The notes under the pieces were generated by a model. It was not told the origin of the DNA and did no database searches. It saw nothing but the letters and a program-made list of their open reading frames with translations. A stretch of DNA of 64,000 bases from Primulina eburnea (Eukaryota > Streptophyta > Magnoliopsida > Lamiales > Gesneriaceae): NCBI RefSeq assembly GCF_022965805.1, contig NW_027331239.1, positions 186,001-250,000 on the forward strand. Direction: 5' to 3'. This document shows, in pieces, positions 23,977 through 35,783 of this stretch; the stretch's first letter is position 1; the number at the start of each line of letters is the position of its first letter. A program made the position numbers and the translations under genes.

Positions 23977-25561
23977 TGTAATAGCCGAGCCCGGTGTACG
24001 GTACGATTTAAGTTTCGTTTGTTATTTGGGATATTTGATTAGATGATTATAGTTGTGTTTTGGGCTTTAGTATTATTGGTTATTATTTATTTGAGGTATT
24101 AGTTGTTGTTGGTTGTTCGTTTCAGCGTTTCGGTTCGATTTTAGTTGCTTTGGAATAGTGTTTTGCCGTGAGTAGAGTGCACCCGCGCTCTTAGAGGAGT
24201 GCCCCCGCGGTGCACTGTGCTATTTTTGGAGTTTGAGTGCCGTGAGCACACCGCACCCGCGGCGTTGTAGAGACCGCCCCCGCGGTAGAGACCGCACCCG
24301 CGCTGCTTGCAGTGCCGCACCCGCGGTGTTAGTGTTCCAGAATTTTTGAGATTGCCGTAACCATAGCGCACCCGCGGTCCTTGTGTTGGCGCACCCGCGG
24401 TGAAGGTATGGTCGAGTTTTTAAGCTACTTTTTGGAGTGGTTGGCCATGCTTTTCCTTTCTTCTCTCCTTCATTCTCGACATTTCTCTCCATTTTTAGGG
24501 TTTTTGGTCATTTCTTTCACTTCCTATCTTCGATTCAAGCGTTTGTTTGGAATTTCGACTTGAGTTCGACGTTCTCCTTGGTGCTAGGAAGCTTGGGTAA
24601 GTTTTTGGTGCGATTCTGTTAAGGTTGTAAATTAAGAGTTGTTTAGATTGGTTGTTTAAGTGGATTTATGGATTATTTAGCTTGTAATCTTGGATATTTA
24701 GTTGATATTGGTGTTATTTGTGGATTATTTGTTGTAGGTGGTGATCAAGAGCTAAGTTGAGGTGTTTGTTGTGGTTTGTAAGTGGAATTTCATTCCTTTT
24801 TGCTCACATGATTATATATGTATGTGTTTCAAAGAGTTTATTGTGTTATTCCCTTTCATTTGATCTATAGTATGTATTGTTATATGTATTGGAGGCATTG
24901 TATGTCTCATTATTGATTAAAGGGAATACAAAAAGATATATAGAGTTCAAAGTGATTGTTAAATCCAGAGAAGAGTTTAAATGTTTTCGGATTGATAAAT
25001 ACATAGTCAGAGATTGCATGCAATATTAGATGATCATCGCCCAGAGGCTTATATCCCTCAGAGTTATCGGTATTTATATCGATTTGGGATACGAGCAACC
25101 CCAGAGCAGAGATACTATTGATATCAATCCCCAGAGCAAAAGAGAAATACCATCATATTTATATGCTATTGCTATGTTATTGATATTCAGAGTTTACAGT
25201 TCAGAGTTGATGGTATTTATGATTTCAAAGAGATGTTTTACAGAGATTATTGTTTATTGTTATATAAGAGTTCCACTTGCTGAGATTTATTCTCATTTCA
25301 GTTATTTTCATGTGATGCAGATCAGAGTGGTGCCCCGGGACGTTGACTGTGGATTGGGGGTCATATGCATACACCGTGGAAGGAGGATTTTGGCATGATC
25401 ATAGGAATGATGTTTTGTTTTTGTTATGTCATTTAAATGATCATGTATTTATTTTGTAAAGATATTTAAACTAATGTATTTTGAAACTCCTTCCGTATAT
25501 TTTGAAAAGAAAATTTTTATTTCCGCTGCGTATTTATTTTAAAAGAGGTCAGGGTGCCACA
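23977..25561 (+). repeat. Element D 5' LTR
   Basis: This 1585-bp LTR begins TGTAATAGCCGAGCCCGG and ends GGTCAGGGTGCCACA. It belongs to the same LTR subfamily as C, with a few differences at the 3' end (GTGCCACA against GTGTCACA). Confidence 0.95.
24175..24402 (+). promoter_or_regulatory. U3 GC-rich motif cluster, element D
   Basis: About eight copies of CGCACCCGCGGT and close variants (GCACCCGCGCTC, CCGCCCCCGCGG) lie in U3. They share flanking words such as GCCGTGAGCACACCG and CATAGCGCACCCGCG with the otherwise different LTR of element F. The second copy is at 30013-30240. Confidence 0.6.
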
Positions 25562-25697
25562 TTTAGTGGTATCAGAGCGGTGTTCTTCGGACCAATGCAT
25601 ATGACTTCGTCTACTTTCAACTGTCCGGGTATGTTTTCTTTGCATCTATCTATTGTTATGTATTGATTGGTGTCTTGTGAGCATTGTAGAGTATAGG
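25562..25697 (+). promoter_or_regulatory. Element D leader with primer-binding site
   Basis: TGGTATCAGAGC at 25567-25578 lies five bases inside the 5' LTR and is the initiator tRNA-Met primer site. The gag ATG follows at 25698. Upstream TTG codons in the same frame have no counterpart in use in the sister elements, so 25698 is the start. Confidence 0.92.
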
Positions 25698-28600
25698 ATG
25701 CCTCCTAAGCGTAAGGCGTCAGAGGGAGAGGATAGTTCGTCCTCGAGAGTTGTCGACGAGTTCGGCAAGTTACTGAAGGAGCAGGCTAAGGTTCACAGTG
25801 AGCAGATCCAGCAGTTGCTTAGACTGCAAGGAGCAGGCCAGGGCAGAGGCCAAGGTAGAGGGCAGGTTGCTCCAGCTGCAGTTGGTTCTGATGCTATCTT
25901 TTCTGCGTTTAAAAGGATGGATCCACCCGAGTTTCCAGGCAGCTCCGATCCTTTAGCTGCAGTAGAGTGGGTCAAGGCTTTGGAGGCGATTTTTGATCAT
26001 CTCCACTATGAGGAGAGAGATCGTATCAGTTGTGCTGTTTTTATGCTGGTTAAAGCTGCACGTTTGTGGTGGAATGCGACCAAGGTTGGCATTGATGTTT
26101 CTACTTTGAAGTGGTCTGAGTTTACTGAGCTTTTCTACGACAAGTACTTTCCTGATGCACTGCGAGCGAGGAAGGTTACAGAGTTCTTGGAGCTTCGTCA
26201 GGGGAGCTTGAACGTGGATGAGTATATTCTCAAGTTCGAGGAGGGTTGCCTATTTGCTCCGTACATTGCTACCAGTGATAAAGATAAAGGCGCTCACTTC
26301 ATTCGAGGCCTTAGAGCGGAGATCAGGCGTGACATCAATATGTCCAAGGCTGTTACTTTCAAGGAGATTGTGTCCAAGGCGTTGCTAGCAGAGCAGGACG
26401 AGAAGGATATCGCCAGGGAGAGGCAGGCGAGGCACCAGGCTAGTATGCAGAGAGGCCAGAGTTCAGGTCAGCGTGGCAGAGATCGATTCAAGGGGAAGGG
26501 CAAGGTGGATCAGAGTCCTAGGCCACCGTCAGCGCCAGTTGCTCCGTCTGATTCTGAGAGATCCTTGTGTCCCAAGTGTAGCAGACCCCATCGTGGAGAG
26601 TGTAGATTTGGCTCTCGTTCTTGCTATCGTTGTGGCATGCCAGGCCATATTTCCAGAGATTGTCCTAAAGGAGCTAGCCAGGAGAAGGTGCAGGGTCGTA
26701 TCTTTTCGATGACTAAGGAAGATGATGACCAGGGAGGAGTTCTCGCCAGCTCAGGTACTTCGCTGGTCCTTCCTTTTATTTCGTGTCTTGATGCTGAGAG
26801 GCTATTGTGTAGAGGTTGTGATGTTTTTCTGGCATCTGTTGTGGATGTTGATAGACTGATTAAGTTGAATTTTGATGATATTGATGTGGTGAGGGAGTTT
26901 GCGGATGTGTTTGAGGATGATGTTCCGGGTTTGCCGCCGGATAGAGATGTAGAGTTTGTCATTGATCTTGCTCCAGGTACGGTTCCTATTTCTAAGGCTC
27001 CGTATAGGATGGCTCCTACCGAGATGAAAGAGTTGAAGACGCAGTTGCAGGATCTTCTAGATAAGGGTTTCATTCGTCCGAGTTCTTCGCCTTGGGGAGC
27101 TCCAGTTCTATTTGTTAAGAAGAAGGTTGGTTCTTTGCGTCTGTGTATCGACTACAGGGAGCTTAACAAAGTGACGATCAAGAACAAGTATCCGTTGCCT
27201 CGGATAGATGATTTGTTTGACCAACTTCAGGGTGCCACTGTTTTCTCGAAGATTGATCTTCGGTCTGGCTACTATCAATTGAAGGTTAGGGAGTCCGATA
27301 TCCCTAAGACGGCTTTCAGGACCAGGTATGGTCACTTTGAGTTTCTCGTGATGTCTTTTGGTTTGACCAATGCCCCTTCTGTCTTCATGGACCTGATGAA
27401 CCGTGTGTTCAAGCCGTATTTGGATAGCTTCGTCATTGTCTTTATCGACGATATCTTGATCTATTCCAAGACCAGAGAGCTTCATTCAGAGCATCTCAGA
27501 GTTGTGCTCCAGTTGCTGAGAGAGCGGAGGTTGTTTGCCAAGTTGAAGAAGTGTGAGTTTTGGCTGGATCAGATTTCTTTCCTAGGCCATGTCGTTTCGA
27601 GGGATGGCATTGCTGTTGATCCGATGAAGATAGAGGCGATTCAGAAGTGGCCTATTCCTACGACTGTTTCAGAGGTACGCAGTTTCCTTGGTTTGGCGGG
27701 TTATTATCGTCGTTTCATTTTGGATTTTTCCAAGATTGCCCTGCCATTGTCCAATCTGACAAGGAAGACTGTGAAGTTCGAGTGGTCTTTAGATTGCCAG
27801 AGTGCATTTCAGGAGTTGAAGGATAGATTGACGACGGCTCCTGTTCTTTCTTTGCCTTGTGGTTCAGAGGACTTTGTTGTCTATACTGATGCGTCGAAGA
27901 AGGGTCTCGGTGCAGTGTTGATGCAGAGAGGTAAGGTCATTGCCTATGCTTCTCGCCAGTTGAAGGATTATGAGAAGAATTATCCGACGCATGATTTAGA
28001 GTTGGCAGCTGTGGTTTTCGCCCTGAAGATTTGGAGACACTACTTGTATGGCGAAAAGTGTGAGATTTTCACAGACCACAAGAGTTTGAAGTATCTGTTT
28101 TCGCAGAAAGAGCTCAATATGCGGCAGAGGAGGTGGTTAGAGCTGGTCAAAGATTACGATGTGACTATCAGTTATCACCCAGGGAAGGCGAATGTTGTGG
28201 CTGATGCTTTGAGTCGTAAGTCGAGTGCTTCATTGAGTTCTTTGGTTCAGAGACCGTTGCTGATGGATTTGCAGAGAGAGGAGATTGATCTGGTGATTCC
28301 AGGCACCATTGCTCGTCTTTCAGCGTTGGTTATTCGATCTTCTTTGACGGACAGGATCCGTAGAGAGCAGTCGACTGATGTTCAGCTGACAGAGTTGAGA
28401 GATAGAGCAGAGATTAGAGGTAATTCAGAGTTCGCCTTGAATGGTGATGGTTTGGTGACTTTCAGAGGTCGTATTTGTGTTCCTTCTGGCGACGATATTC
28501 GTAGAGATATTCTGACAGAGGCTCATACCGCACCTTATTCGATTCATCCAGGCAGTACGAAGATGTATCAGGATCTTCGTCGACTCTACTGGTGGCCAGG

Positions 28601-29774
28601 TATGAAGAAGGATGTTGCCGTGTTCATTTCTCAGTGTCTTACTTGTCAGCAGGTGAAGATTGAGCACCAGAGACCTGCTGGGACATTGTTGTCGTTGCCG
28701 ATTCCTCAGTGGAAGTGGGAGCATATTACGATGGATTTCGTGACTGGTCTTCCCAGAGTGCAGAGAGGTTTCAATTCTATTTGGGTTATCGTTGATCGAT
28801 TGACTAAGTCAGCGCATTTTCTTCCAGTCAAGACGACGTATTCGATGAATCAGTATGCCAAGGACTACATTGCAGAGATTGTCAGACTTCATGGTGTCCC
28901 TGTGTCGATCGTGTCTGATCGTGACCCTAGATTTACTTCAGAGTTTTGGAAGAGTTTACACAGAGCTATGGGTTCGCGGTTAGCGTTCAGTACAGCCTAT
29001 CATCCTCAGAGTGATGGTCAGTCAGAGAGAGTTATTCAGATTGTTGAGGATATGCTCAGAGCTTGTACGATAGACTTTCCAGGTAGCTGGGATTCTTTGT
29101 TGCCTTTGGTTGAGTTCACTTATAATAATAGCTACCAGGCGACGATTGGCATGGCACCGTATGAGGCACTTTATGGCAGGAAGTGCAGATCTCCCTTGTA
29201 TTGGGACGAGGTTGGTGAGAGGAAGATGTTGGGACCAGAGTTGGTCCAGCAGACTGCCGATGTTGTTGCTGTTATCAGAGAAAGGATGAAGACTGCCCAG
29301 TCCAGACAGAAGAGCTATGCAGATGTTCGTCGTAGACCTTTGCAGTTCGAGGTTGGCGACCACGTGTTTCTGAAGATAGCACCTCTCAAGGGTGTGATGA
29401 GATTTGGTAAGAAGGGCAAGTTGAGTCCGAGATTCATTGGTCCATTCGAGATTTTGGACAGAGTTGGTGACAGAGCCTACAGATTAGCCCTACCTCCAGA
29501 TCTTGACAGAGTTCATAATGTGTTTCACGTATCGATGCTCAGGAAGTATGTTGCAGATCCTTCCCATGTTCTTCGCCACGAGCCATTGGACTTGACGCCG
29601 AATTTGACGTATCAAGAGATTCCGATTCAGATTTTGGATCGCACAGTTAGAGTTCTGAGGAACAAAGAGATCGGCATTGTCAAAGTTCTTTGGAGGAACC
29701 ATTTGATAGAGGAGGCTACGTGGGAACCAGAGGATGAGATGAGAGAGAAGTATCCTGAGTTGTTCGTGCCGTGA
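25698..29774 (+). CDS. gag-pol: Element D Gag-Pol polyprotein without protease (1358 aa)
   Basis: This is an uninterrupted frame from ATG at 25698 ([16 protein letters not shown]), a start shared with A, B and C. Approximate domains are: Gag 70-230, zinc knuckle [14 protein letters not shown] near 309, the protease-less junction [10 protein letters not shown] near 341, RT from about 436 with FIDD near 582, RNase [10 protein letters not shown] near 731, and the integrase zinc domain near 942-985. The integrase core has MDF near 1012, SDRD near 1073 and DGQSE near 1108. The chromodomain tail covers 1309-1358. One oddity is that the RT fingers motif reads KKKVGSLR where B, C, E and F have KKKDGS or RKKDGS, near codon 477, which may weaken the enzyme. 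Protease would have to come from another element. Confidence 0.95.
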   Translation: MPPKRKASEGEDSSSSRVVDEFGKLLKEQAKVHSEQIQQLLRLQGAGQGRGQGRGQVAPAAVGSDAIFSAFKRMDPPEFPGSSDPLAAVEWVKALEAIFDHLHYEERDRISCAVFMLVKAARLWWNATKVGIDVSTLKWSEFTELFYDKYFPDALRARKVTEFLELRQGSLNVDEYILKFEEGCLFAPYIATSDKDKGAHFIRGLRAEIRRDINMSKAVTFKEIVSKALLAEQDEKDIARERQARHQASMQRGQSSGQRGRDRFKGKGKVDQSPRPPSAPVAPSDSERSLCPKCSRPHRGECRFGSRSCYRCGMPGHISRDCPKGASQEKVQGRIFSMTKEDDDQGGVLASSGTSLVLPFISCLDAERLLCRGCDVFLASVVDVDRLIKLNFDDIDVVREFADVFEDDVPGLPPDRDVEFVIDLAPGTVPISKAPYRMAPTEMKELKTQLQDLLDKGFIRPSSSPWGAPVLFVKKKVGSLRLCIDYRELNKVTIKNKYPLPRIDDLFDQLQGATVFSKIDLRSGYYQLKVRESDIPKTAFRTRYGHFEFLVMSFGLTNAPSVFMDLMNRVFKPYLDSFVIVFIDDILIYSKTRELHSEHLRVVLQLLRERRLFAKLKKCEFWLDQISFLGHVVSRDGIAVDPMKIEAIQKWPIPTTVSEVRSFLGLAGYYRRFILDFSKIALPLSNLTRKTVKFEWSLDCQSAFQELKDRLTTAPVLSLPCGSEDFVVYTDASKKGLGAVLMQRGKVIAYASRQLKDYEKNYPTHDLELAAVVFALKIWRHYLYGEKCEIFTDHKSLKYLFSQKELNMRQRRWLELVKDYDVTISYHPGKANVVADALSRKSSASLSSLVQRPLLMDLQREEIDLVIPGTIARLSALVIRSSLTDRIRREQSTDVQLTELRDRAEIRGNSEFALNGDGLVTFRGRICVPSGDDIRRDILTEAHTAPYSIHPGSTKMYQDLRRLYWWPGMKKDVAVFISQCLTCQQVKIEHQRPAGTLLSLPIPQWKWEHITMDFVTGLPRVQRGFNSIWVIVDRLTKSAHFLPVKTTYSMNQYAKDYIAEIVRLHGVPVSIVSDRDPRFTSEFWKSLHRAMGSRLAFSTAYHPQSDGQSERVIQIVEDMLRACTIDFPGSWDSLLPLVEFTYNNSYQATIGMAPYEALYGRKCRSPLYWDEVGERKMLGPELVQQTADVVAVIRERMKTAQSRQKSYADVRRRPLQFEVGDHVFLKIAPLKGVMRFGKKGKLSPRFIGPFEILDRVGDRAYRLALPPDLDRVHNVFHVSMLRKYVADPSHVLRHEPLDLTPNLTYQEIPIQILDRTVRVLRNKEIGIVKVLWRNHLIEEATWEPEDEMREKYPELFVP

Positions 29775-29814
29775 CGTCAATTTCGCGGACGAAATTCCCT
29801 TAAGGGGGGAAGAT
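29775..29814 (+). promoter_or_regulatory. Element D polypurine tract and pre-PPT inverted repeat
   Basis: AATTTCGCGGACGAAATT (29779-29796) is followed by TAAGGGGGGAAGAT (29801-29814), which abuts the 3' LTR. The purine run is the plus-strand primer. Confidence 0.87.
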
Positions 29815-31399
29815 TGTAATAGCCGAGCCCGGTGTACGGTACGATTTAAGTTTCGTTTGTTATTTGGGATATTTGATTAGATGATTATAGTTGTGTTTTG
29901 GGCTTTAGTATTATTGGTTATTATTTATTTGAGGTATTAGTTGTTGTTGGTTGTTCGTTTCAGCGTTTCGGTTCGATTTTAGTTGCTTTGGAATAGTGTT
30001 TTGCCGTGAGTAGAGTGCACCCGCGCTCTTAGAGGAGTGCCCCCGCGGTGCACTGTGCTATTTTTGGAGTTTGAGTGCCGTGAGCACACCGCACCCGCGG
30101 CGTTGTAGAGACCGCCCCCGCGGTAGAGACCGCACCCGCGCTGCTTGCAGTGCCGCACCCGCGGTGTTAGTGTTCCAGAATTTTTGAGATTGCCGTAACC
30201 ATAGCGCACCCGCGGTCCTTGTGTTGGCGCACCCGCGGTGAAGGTATGGTCGAGTTTTTAAGCTACTTTTTGGAGTGGTTGGCCATGCTTTTCCTTTCTT
30301 CTCTCCTTCATTCTCGACATTTCTCTCCATTTTTAGGGTTTTTGGTCATTTCTTTCACTTCCTATCTTCGATTCAAGCGTTTGTTTGGAATTTCGACTTG
30401 AGTTCGACGTTCTCCTTGGTGCTAGGAAGCTTGGGTAAGTTTTTGGTGCGATTCTGTTAAGGTTGTAAATTAAGAGTTGTTTAGATTGGTTGTTTAAGTG
30501 GATTTATGGATTATTTAGCTTGTAATCTTGGATATTTAGTTGATATTGGTGTTATTTGTGGATTATTTGTTGTAGGTGGTGATCAAGAGCTAAGTTGAGG
30601 TGTTTGTTGTGGTTTGTAAGTGGAATTTCATTCCTTTTTGCTCACATGATTATATATGTATGTGTTTCAAAGAGTTTATTGTGTTATTCCCTTTCATTTG
30701 ATCTATAGTATGTATTGTTATATGTATTGGAGGCATTGTATGTCTCATTATTGATTAAAGGGAATACAAAAAGATATATAGAGTTCAAAGTGATTGTTAA
30801 ATCCAGAGAAGAGTTTAAATGTTTTCGGATTGATAAATACATAGTCAGAGATTGCATGCAATATTAGATGATCATCGCCCAGAGGCTTATATCCCTCAGA
30901 GTTATCGGTATTTATATCGATTTGGGATACGAGCAACCCCAGAGCAGAGATACTATTGATATCAATCCCCAGAGCAAAAGAGAAATACCATCATATTTAT
31001 ATGCTATTGCTATGTTATTGATATTCAGAGTTTACAGTTCAGAGTTGATGGTATTTATGATTTCAAAGAGATGTTTTACAGAGATTATTGTTTATTGTTA
31101 TATAAGAGTTCCACTTGCTGAGATTTATTCTCATTTCAGTTATTTTCATGTGATGCAGATCAGAGTGGTGCCCCGGGACGTTGACTGTGGATTGGGGGTC
31201 ATATGCATACACCGTGGAAGGAGGATTTTGGCATGATCATAGGAATGATGTTTTGTTTTTGTTATGTCATTTAAATGATCATGTATTTATTTTGTAAAGA
31301 TATTTAAACTAATGTATTTTGAAACTCCTTCCGTATATTTTGAAAAGAAAATTTTTATTTCCGCTGCGTATTTATTTTAAAAGAGGTCAGGGTGCCACA
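29815..31399 (+). repeat. Element D 3' LTR
   Basis: This 1585-bp LTR matches the 5' LTR throughout as far as I could read. Its outer end GTGCCACA is followed by the target copy CATGC and then satellite sequence. Confidence 0.95.
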
Positions 31400-34357
31400 C
31401 ATGCCATGCAACCTAGCGACTTCTCTAAAGAACAAGTCCGCAATGTTTGAAGCATCATGGGTTTTATGACAAGCTATAAAATGTGTAATCTTAGAGAATC
31501 TATCCACAACAACAAAAATAGAATACCTCCCCTTCTTAGTCCTATGCAACCCCAAAATAAAGTCCTTAGAAATGTCAATCCAAGTTCTTTTTAAGAATAG
31601 CACGCAAAAGTGTTCCCAAAGTTCTATTGTCAACTTCAGTTTGTCCATGTGTTTGAGGATGACAAGTAGTAGAAAACCACAATTTTGTGCCAAGTTTAGC
31701 GCATAAAGTCTTCCAAAAGTAACTCAATAATTTAATGTCGCGACCAGAAAACAATAGTCCTAGGCATGCCATGTAACCTAACGACTTCTCTAAAGAACAA
31801 ATCCGCAATGTTTGAAGCATCATGGGTTTTATGACAAGCTATAAAATGTACCATCTTAGAGAATCTATCCTCAACAACAAAAATAGAATCCCCCCCCTTC
31901 TTAGTCATAGGCATCCCCAAAATAAAGTCCATAGAAATGTAAATCAAAGTTCTTTTTAAGAATAGCACGCAAAAGTGTTCCCAATTTCTATTGACAACTT
32001 CAGTTTGTCCACCCGTTTGAGGATGACAAGTAGTAGAAAACAACAATTTTGTGCCAAGTTTAGCCCATAAAGTCTTCCAAAAGTAACTCAAGAATTTAAC
32101 ATCGCGAACAGAAACAATAGTCCTAGGCATGCCATGCAACCTAGCGACTTCTCTAAAGAACAAATCCGCAATGTTTGAAGCATCATCGGTTTTATGAAAA
32201 GCTATAAAATGTGCCATCTTAGAGAATCTATCCACAACAACAAATATAGAATCCCTCCCATTCTTAGTCCTAGGCAACCCCAAAATAAAATCCATAGAAA
32301 TGTCAATCCAAGTTCTTTTTAAGAATAGCACGCAAAAGTGTTCCCAAAGTTCTATTGACAACTTCAGTTTGTCCATCCGTTTGAGGATGACAAGTAGTAG
32401 AAACAACAATTTTGTGCCAAGTTTAGCCCATAAAGTAGTCCAAAAGTAACTCAAGAATTTAACATCGCGACCAGAAACAATAGTCCTAGGCATGCCATGC
32501 AACCTAACGACTTCTCTAAAGAACAAATCCGCAATGTTTGAAGCATCATGGGTTTTATGACAAGCTATAAAATGGGCCATCTTAGAGAATCTATCCACAA
32601 CAACAAAAATAGAATCCCTCCCCTTCTTAGTCCTAGGCAACCCCAAAATAAAGTCCATAGAAATGTCAATCCAAGTTCTTTTTAAGAATAGCACGCAAAA
32701 GTGTTCCCAATTTCTATTGGCAACTTCAGTTTGTCCATCCGTTTGAGGATGACAAGTAGTAGAAAACGACAATTTTGTGCCAAGTTTAGCCCATAAAGTA
32801 TTCCAAAAGTAACTCAAGAATTTAACATCGCGACCAGCAACAATAGTCCTAGGCATGCCATGCAACCTAGCGACTTCTCTAAAGAACAAGTCCGCAATGT
32901 TTGAAGCATCATGGGTTTTATGACAAGCTATAAAATGTGTAATCTTAGAGAATCTATCCACAACAACAAAAATAGAATACCTCCCCTTCTTAGTCCTATG
33001 CAACCCCAAAATAAAGTCCTTAGAAATGTCAATCCAAGTTCTTTTTAAGAATAGCACGCAAAAGTGTTCCCAAAGTTCTATTGTCAACTTCAGTTTGTCC
33101 ATCTGTTTGAGGATGACAAGTAGTAGAAAACCACAATTTTGTGCCAAGTTTAGCGCGTAAAGTCTTCCAAAAGTAACTCAATAATTTAATGTCGCGACCA
33201 GAAAACAATAGTCCTAGGCATGCCATGCAACCTAACGACTTCTCTAAAGAACAAATCCGCAATGTTTGAAGCATCATGGGTTTTATGACAAGCTATAAAA
33301 TGTACCATCTTAGAGAATCTATCCTCAACAACAAAAATAGAATCCCCCCCTTTCTTAGTCATAGGCATCCCCAAAATAAAGTCCATAGAAATGTAAATCA
33401 AAGTTCTTTTTAAGAATAGCACGCAAAAGTGTTCCCAATTTCTATTGACAACTTCAGTTTGTCCACCCGTTTGAGGATGACAAGTAGTAGAAAACAACAA
33501 TTTTGTGCCAAGTTTAGCCCATAAAGTCTTCCAAAAGTAACTCAAGAATTTAACATCGCGAACAGAAACAATAGTCCTAGGCATGCCATGCAACCTAGCG
33601 ACTTCTCTAAAGAACAAATCCGCAATGGTTGAAGCATCATCGGTTTTATGACAAGCTATAAAATGTGTCATCTTAGAGAATCTATCCACAACAACAAAAA
33701 TAGAATACCTCCCCTTCTTAGTCCTATGCAACCCCAAAATAAAGTCCATAGAATGTCAATCCAAGTTCTTTTTAAGAATAGCACGCAAAAGTGTTCAGAA
33801 AATTCTATTGACAACTTCAGTTTGTCCATCCGTTTGAGCATGACGAGTAGTAGAAAACAACAATTTTGTGCCAAGTTTAGCCCATAAAGTATTCCAAAAG
33901 TAACTCAAGAATTTAACATCGCGACCAGAATCAATAGTCCTAGGCATGCCATGCAACCTAACGACTTATCTAAAGAACAAATCCGCAATGTTTGAAGCAT
34001 CATGGGTTTTATGACAAGCTATAAAATGTGCCATCTTAGAGAATCTATCCACAACAACAAAAATAGAATCCCTCCCCTTCTTAGTCCTAGGCAACCCCAA
34101 AATAAAATCCATAGAAATGTCAATCAAAGTTCTTTTTAAGAATAGCACGCAAAAGTGTTCCCAATTTCTATTGACAACTTCAGTTTTTCCATCCGTTTGA
34201 GGATGACAAGTAGTAGAAAACAACAATTTTGTGCCAAGTTTAGCCCATAAAGTATTCCAAAATTAACTCAAGAATTTAACATCGCGACCAGAAACAATAG
34301 TCCTAGGCATGCCATGCAACCTAACGACTTCTCTAAAGAACAAATTCGCAATGTTTG
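31400..34357 (-). repeat. Integrase-derived satellite, block 4 (~8 monomers)
   Basis: Eight monomer junctions alternate between the 364-bp and 363-bp types over much of the block. A four-monomer higher-order repeat of about 1454 bp links the monomers near 31740 and 33190, which share [23 protein letters not shown] and the divergent motifs [11 protein letters not shown] and VVEDRFSKM. One junction near 33795 is a unique variant (gttcagaaaattc). Gly, Ala or Val replaces the second catalytic Asp (SGRD, AGRD, SVRD). The block ends at GTTTG, the target of element E. Confidence 0.92.
31732..33147 (-). pseudogene. 471-codon read-through ORF in satellite block 4
   Basis: This is the longest open frame in the satellite, passing through nearly four monomers with integrase-core segments in phase. 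Frame continuity comes from 363-bp monomers and from a one-base loss near 32400 (agtagtagaaacaac). It lacks the zinc-binding and C-terminal integrase domains, and the second catalytic Asp is substituted in every unit. It ends in IVFWSRH, a shifted form of the same region. I regard it as non-functional unless transcript or protein evidence appears. Confidence 0.6.
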
Positions 34358-34508
34358 TGTAAGGCTCGAGATTATTAGTCCACATTGACGTAACACTCTC
34401 AATATATGAGCATGTATGATATATATATAATGAGGAGTGTTAATTGAGATAAGAATAGGAAATACATGGACAAGAGGGGAAAATCTTCAAATTTGGACAG
34501 AACAGTTG

Positions 34509-34766
34509 GCGCATATGCGCGAAGTTAAGTGGCGCATATGCGCGACATCTACAGTAGCATCGGTGCATATGCGCGGAAAGAAGTGGCGCATATGCGCGAC
34601 ACCTCCAGCAGCTATGGCGCATATGCGCGAGTTTATTGGCGCATATGCGCGGTTCGTCCAGAAGCTTGGGCGCATATGCGCGGAAGGAATGGCGCATATG
34701 CGCGAGCTAGTAAATTGAGGAGACCGAGTCTCGCTCATATGCGCGAGTGATTCCGCGCATATGCGC
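34509..34766 (+). promoter_or_regulatory. U3 array of GCGCATATGCGC palindromes
   Basis: About ten copies of the 12-bp perfect palindrome GCGCATATGCGC, two of them imperfect (tgcatatgcgc, ctcatatgcgc), lie at roughly 15-35 bp intervals upstream of the TATA-like box. The 3' LTR copy is at 41384-41641. The related elements F and G have the CCGCACCCGCGG motif in the same place. The palindromic form suggests a site for a dimeric DNA-binding protein. This is inference. Confidence 0.65.
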
Positions 34767-34812
34767 GATACGTGTACTTCAAAGGATTTGCCATGTGTGT
34801 GTAGGCATGCAA

Positions 34813-34825
34813 TATATATATAAAA
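34813..34825 (+). promoter_or_regulatory. TATA-like box, element E 5' LTR
   Basis: tatatatataaaa lies shortly after the U3 palindromes, following gcatgca. G has gcaatatatatag and F has ggtatatatatg at the same relative place. It is the probable core promoter of the element. Confidence 0.6.
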
Positions 34826-35783
34826 TTGTACGAATTCCTTGCCATTTTATCAGCAAACCACCGAGAGAATTCAGAGAGAAGCTTCAAAGTTCTCCTTCAC
34901 TTCAAATTGTGATTTTGTAAGATTTATACATCGAAACTTAAATCCGATTGCGGTCTTGAACTCCCCTCCGTATTAGCTACAAGGTGATGTAAGTTTTACT
35001 CAGTTTCTAGATGATTTGAGATTGAGATGTTTGGGAAATTATAATATGATAGTTATATTGTGTTTTGGATGTATTGAACATGATATATTCGCAAACGGAT
35101 CAAAGAACGGATGTCATATGCTATTGTTGCGATTTTCTAGCATATTTAGAATTAAGTATGCAGATTTTCAATACTCTCTCATGCTTAGAATGATAATTAG
35201 GAGTTGAAAGTTATGAATTGTTGGTATATGTTGAGAATGAAATTGACCGGTATCGAGGAATTACGTTGTTATGCCGTCAACTTGTATCAAGACTAGATAT
35301 AGATGGTATAAATGTCTTGGGTGAGTTAGAATTGATAAAATATGTATCCACATTGTCATTTCAGATTGATATCGGTAAGATTCGTCTTCGGGACTTCGAC
35401 TACGACCGAGTTGGGCAACGAAAGGTATAAATCATGTTGTTTGGGAAGCCACAACTCAAATAAGACTTTATTTGAGTTTCCCAAACCAAAATCACATACT
35501 AGCATTGTTGTATTTGTTGAATCATGTTTATAAATTGTTTATAGAATTATATTCAAATGTTATAAAATGATTATGCTTTGATTATAGAATTGTATTAAGC
35601 ATATGAGATTATTATGATATTCAGATATGAATATGAGCATGCTTTGTTTACAGACTGATAGGCATTGCATTTAAGATAGGAGAGTCGTTGACAGCCATTG
35701 TCAACTATCTAGATGTTCGGTGTATCTCAGCTTAGGAGCAGCCTCGACTCCTATTGCAGCCATAGATACAGCTCAGACCGAAG

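Larger units (their letters stand above)
23977..31399 (+). mobile_element. Element D: complete chromovirus lacking protease, identical LTRs
   Basis: This 7423-bp element is on the plus strand, flanked by CATGC at 23972-23976 and 31400-31404. The two LTRs are both 1585 bp, and I saw no difference between them, so this is probably the youngest insertion here. The primer site, polypurine tract and a 1358-codon frame are intact. As in B, the protease cassette is precisely missing, although D otherwise resembles C, which has it. Confidence 0.95.

Noticed and set aside
25628..25690. A short 5' leader intron in element D (GG|GTATGT ... TTGTAG|AG)
   Set aside because: It would be only about 60 nt, all sister elements keep the sequence, and it matches common AT-rich leader composition.
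25653..25697. Upstream TTG starts extending gag in D, E and F
   Set aside because: The extensions are not conserved as protein between families, and the ATG giving MPPKRK or MPPRR is common to all copies except G, where it is mutated.
34509..34766. Regularly spaced short palindromes resembling a CRISPR array
   Set aside because: They lie in the U3 of a plant LTR and are duplicated exactly in the partner LTR at 41384-41641. Spacers are short and irregular, and there are no cas genes.
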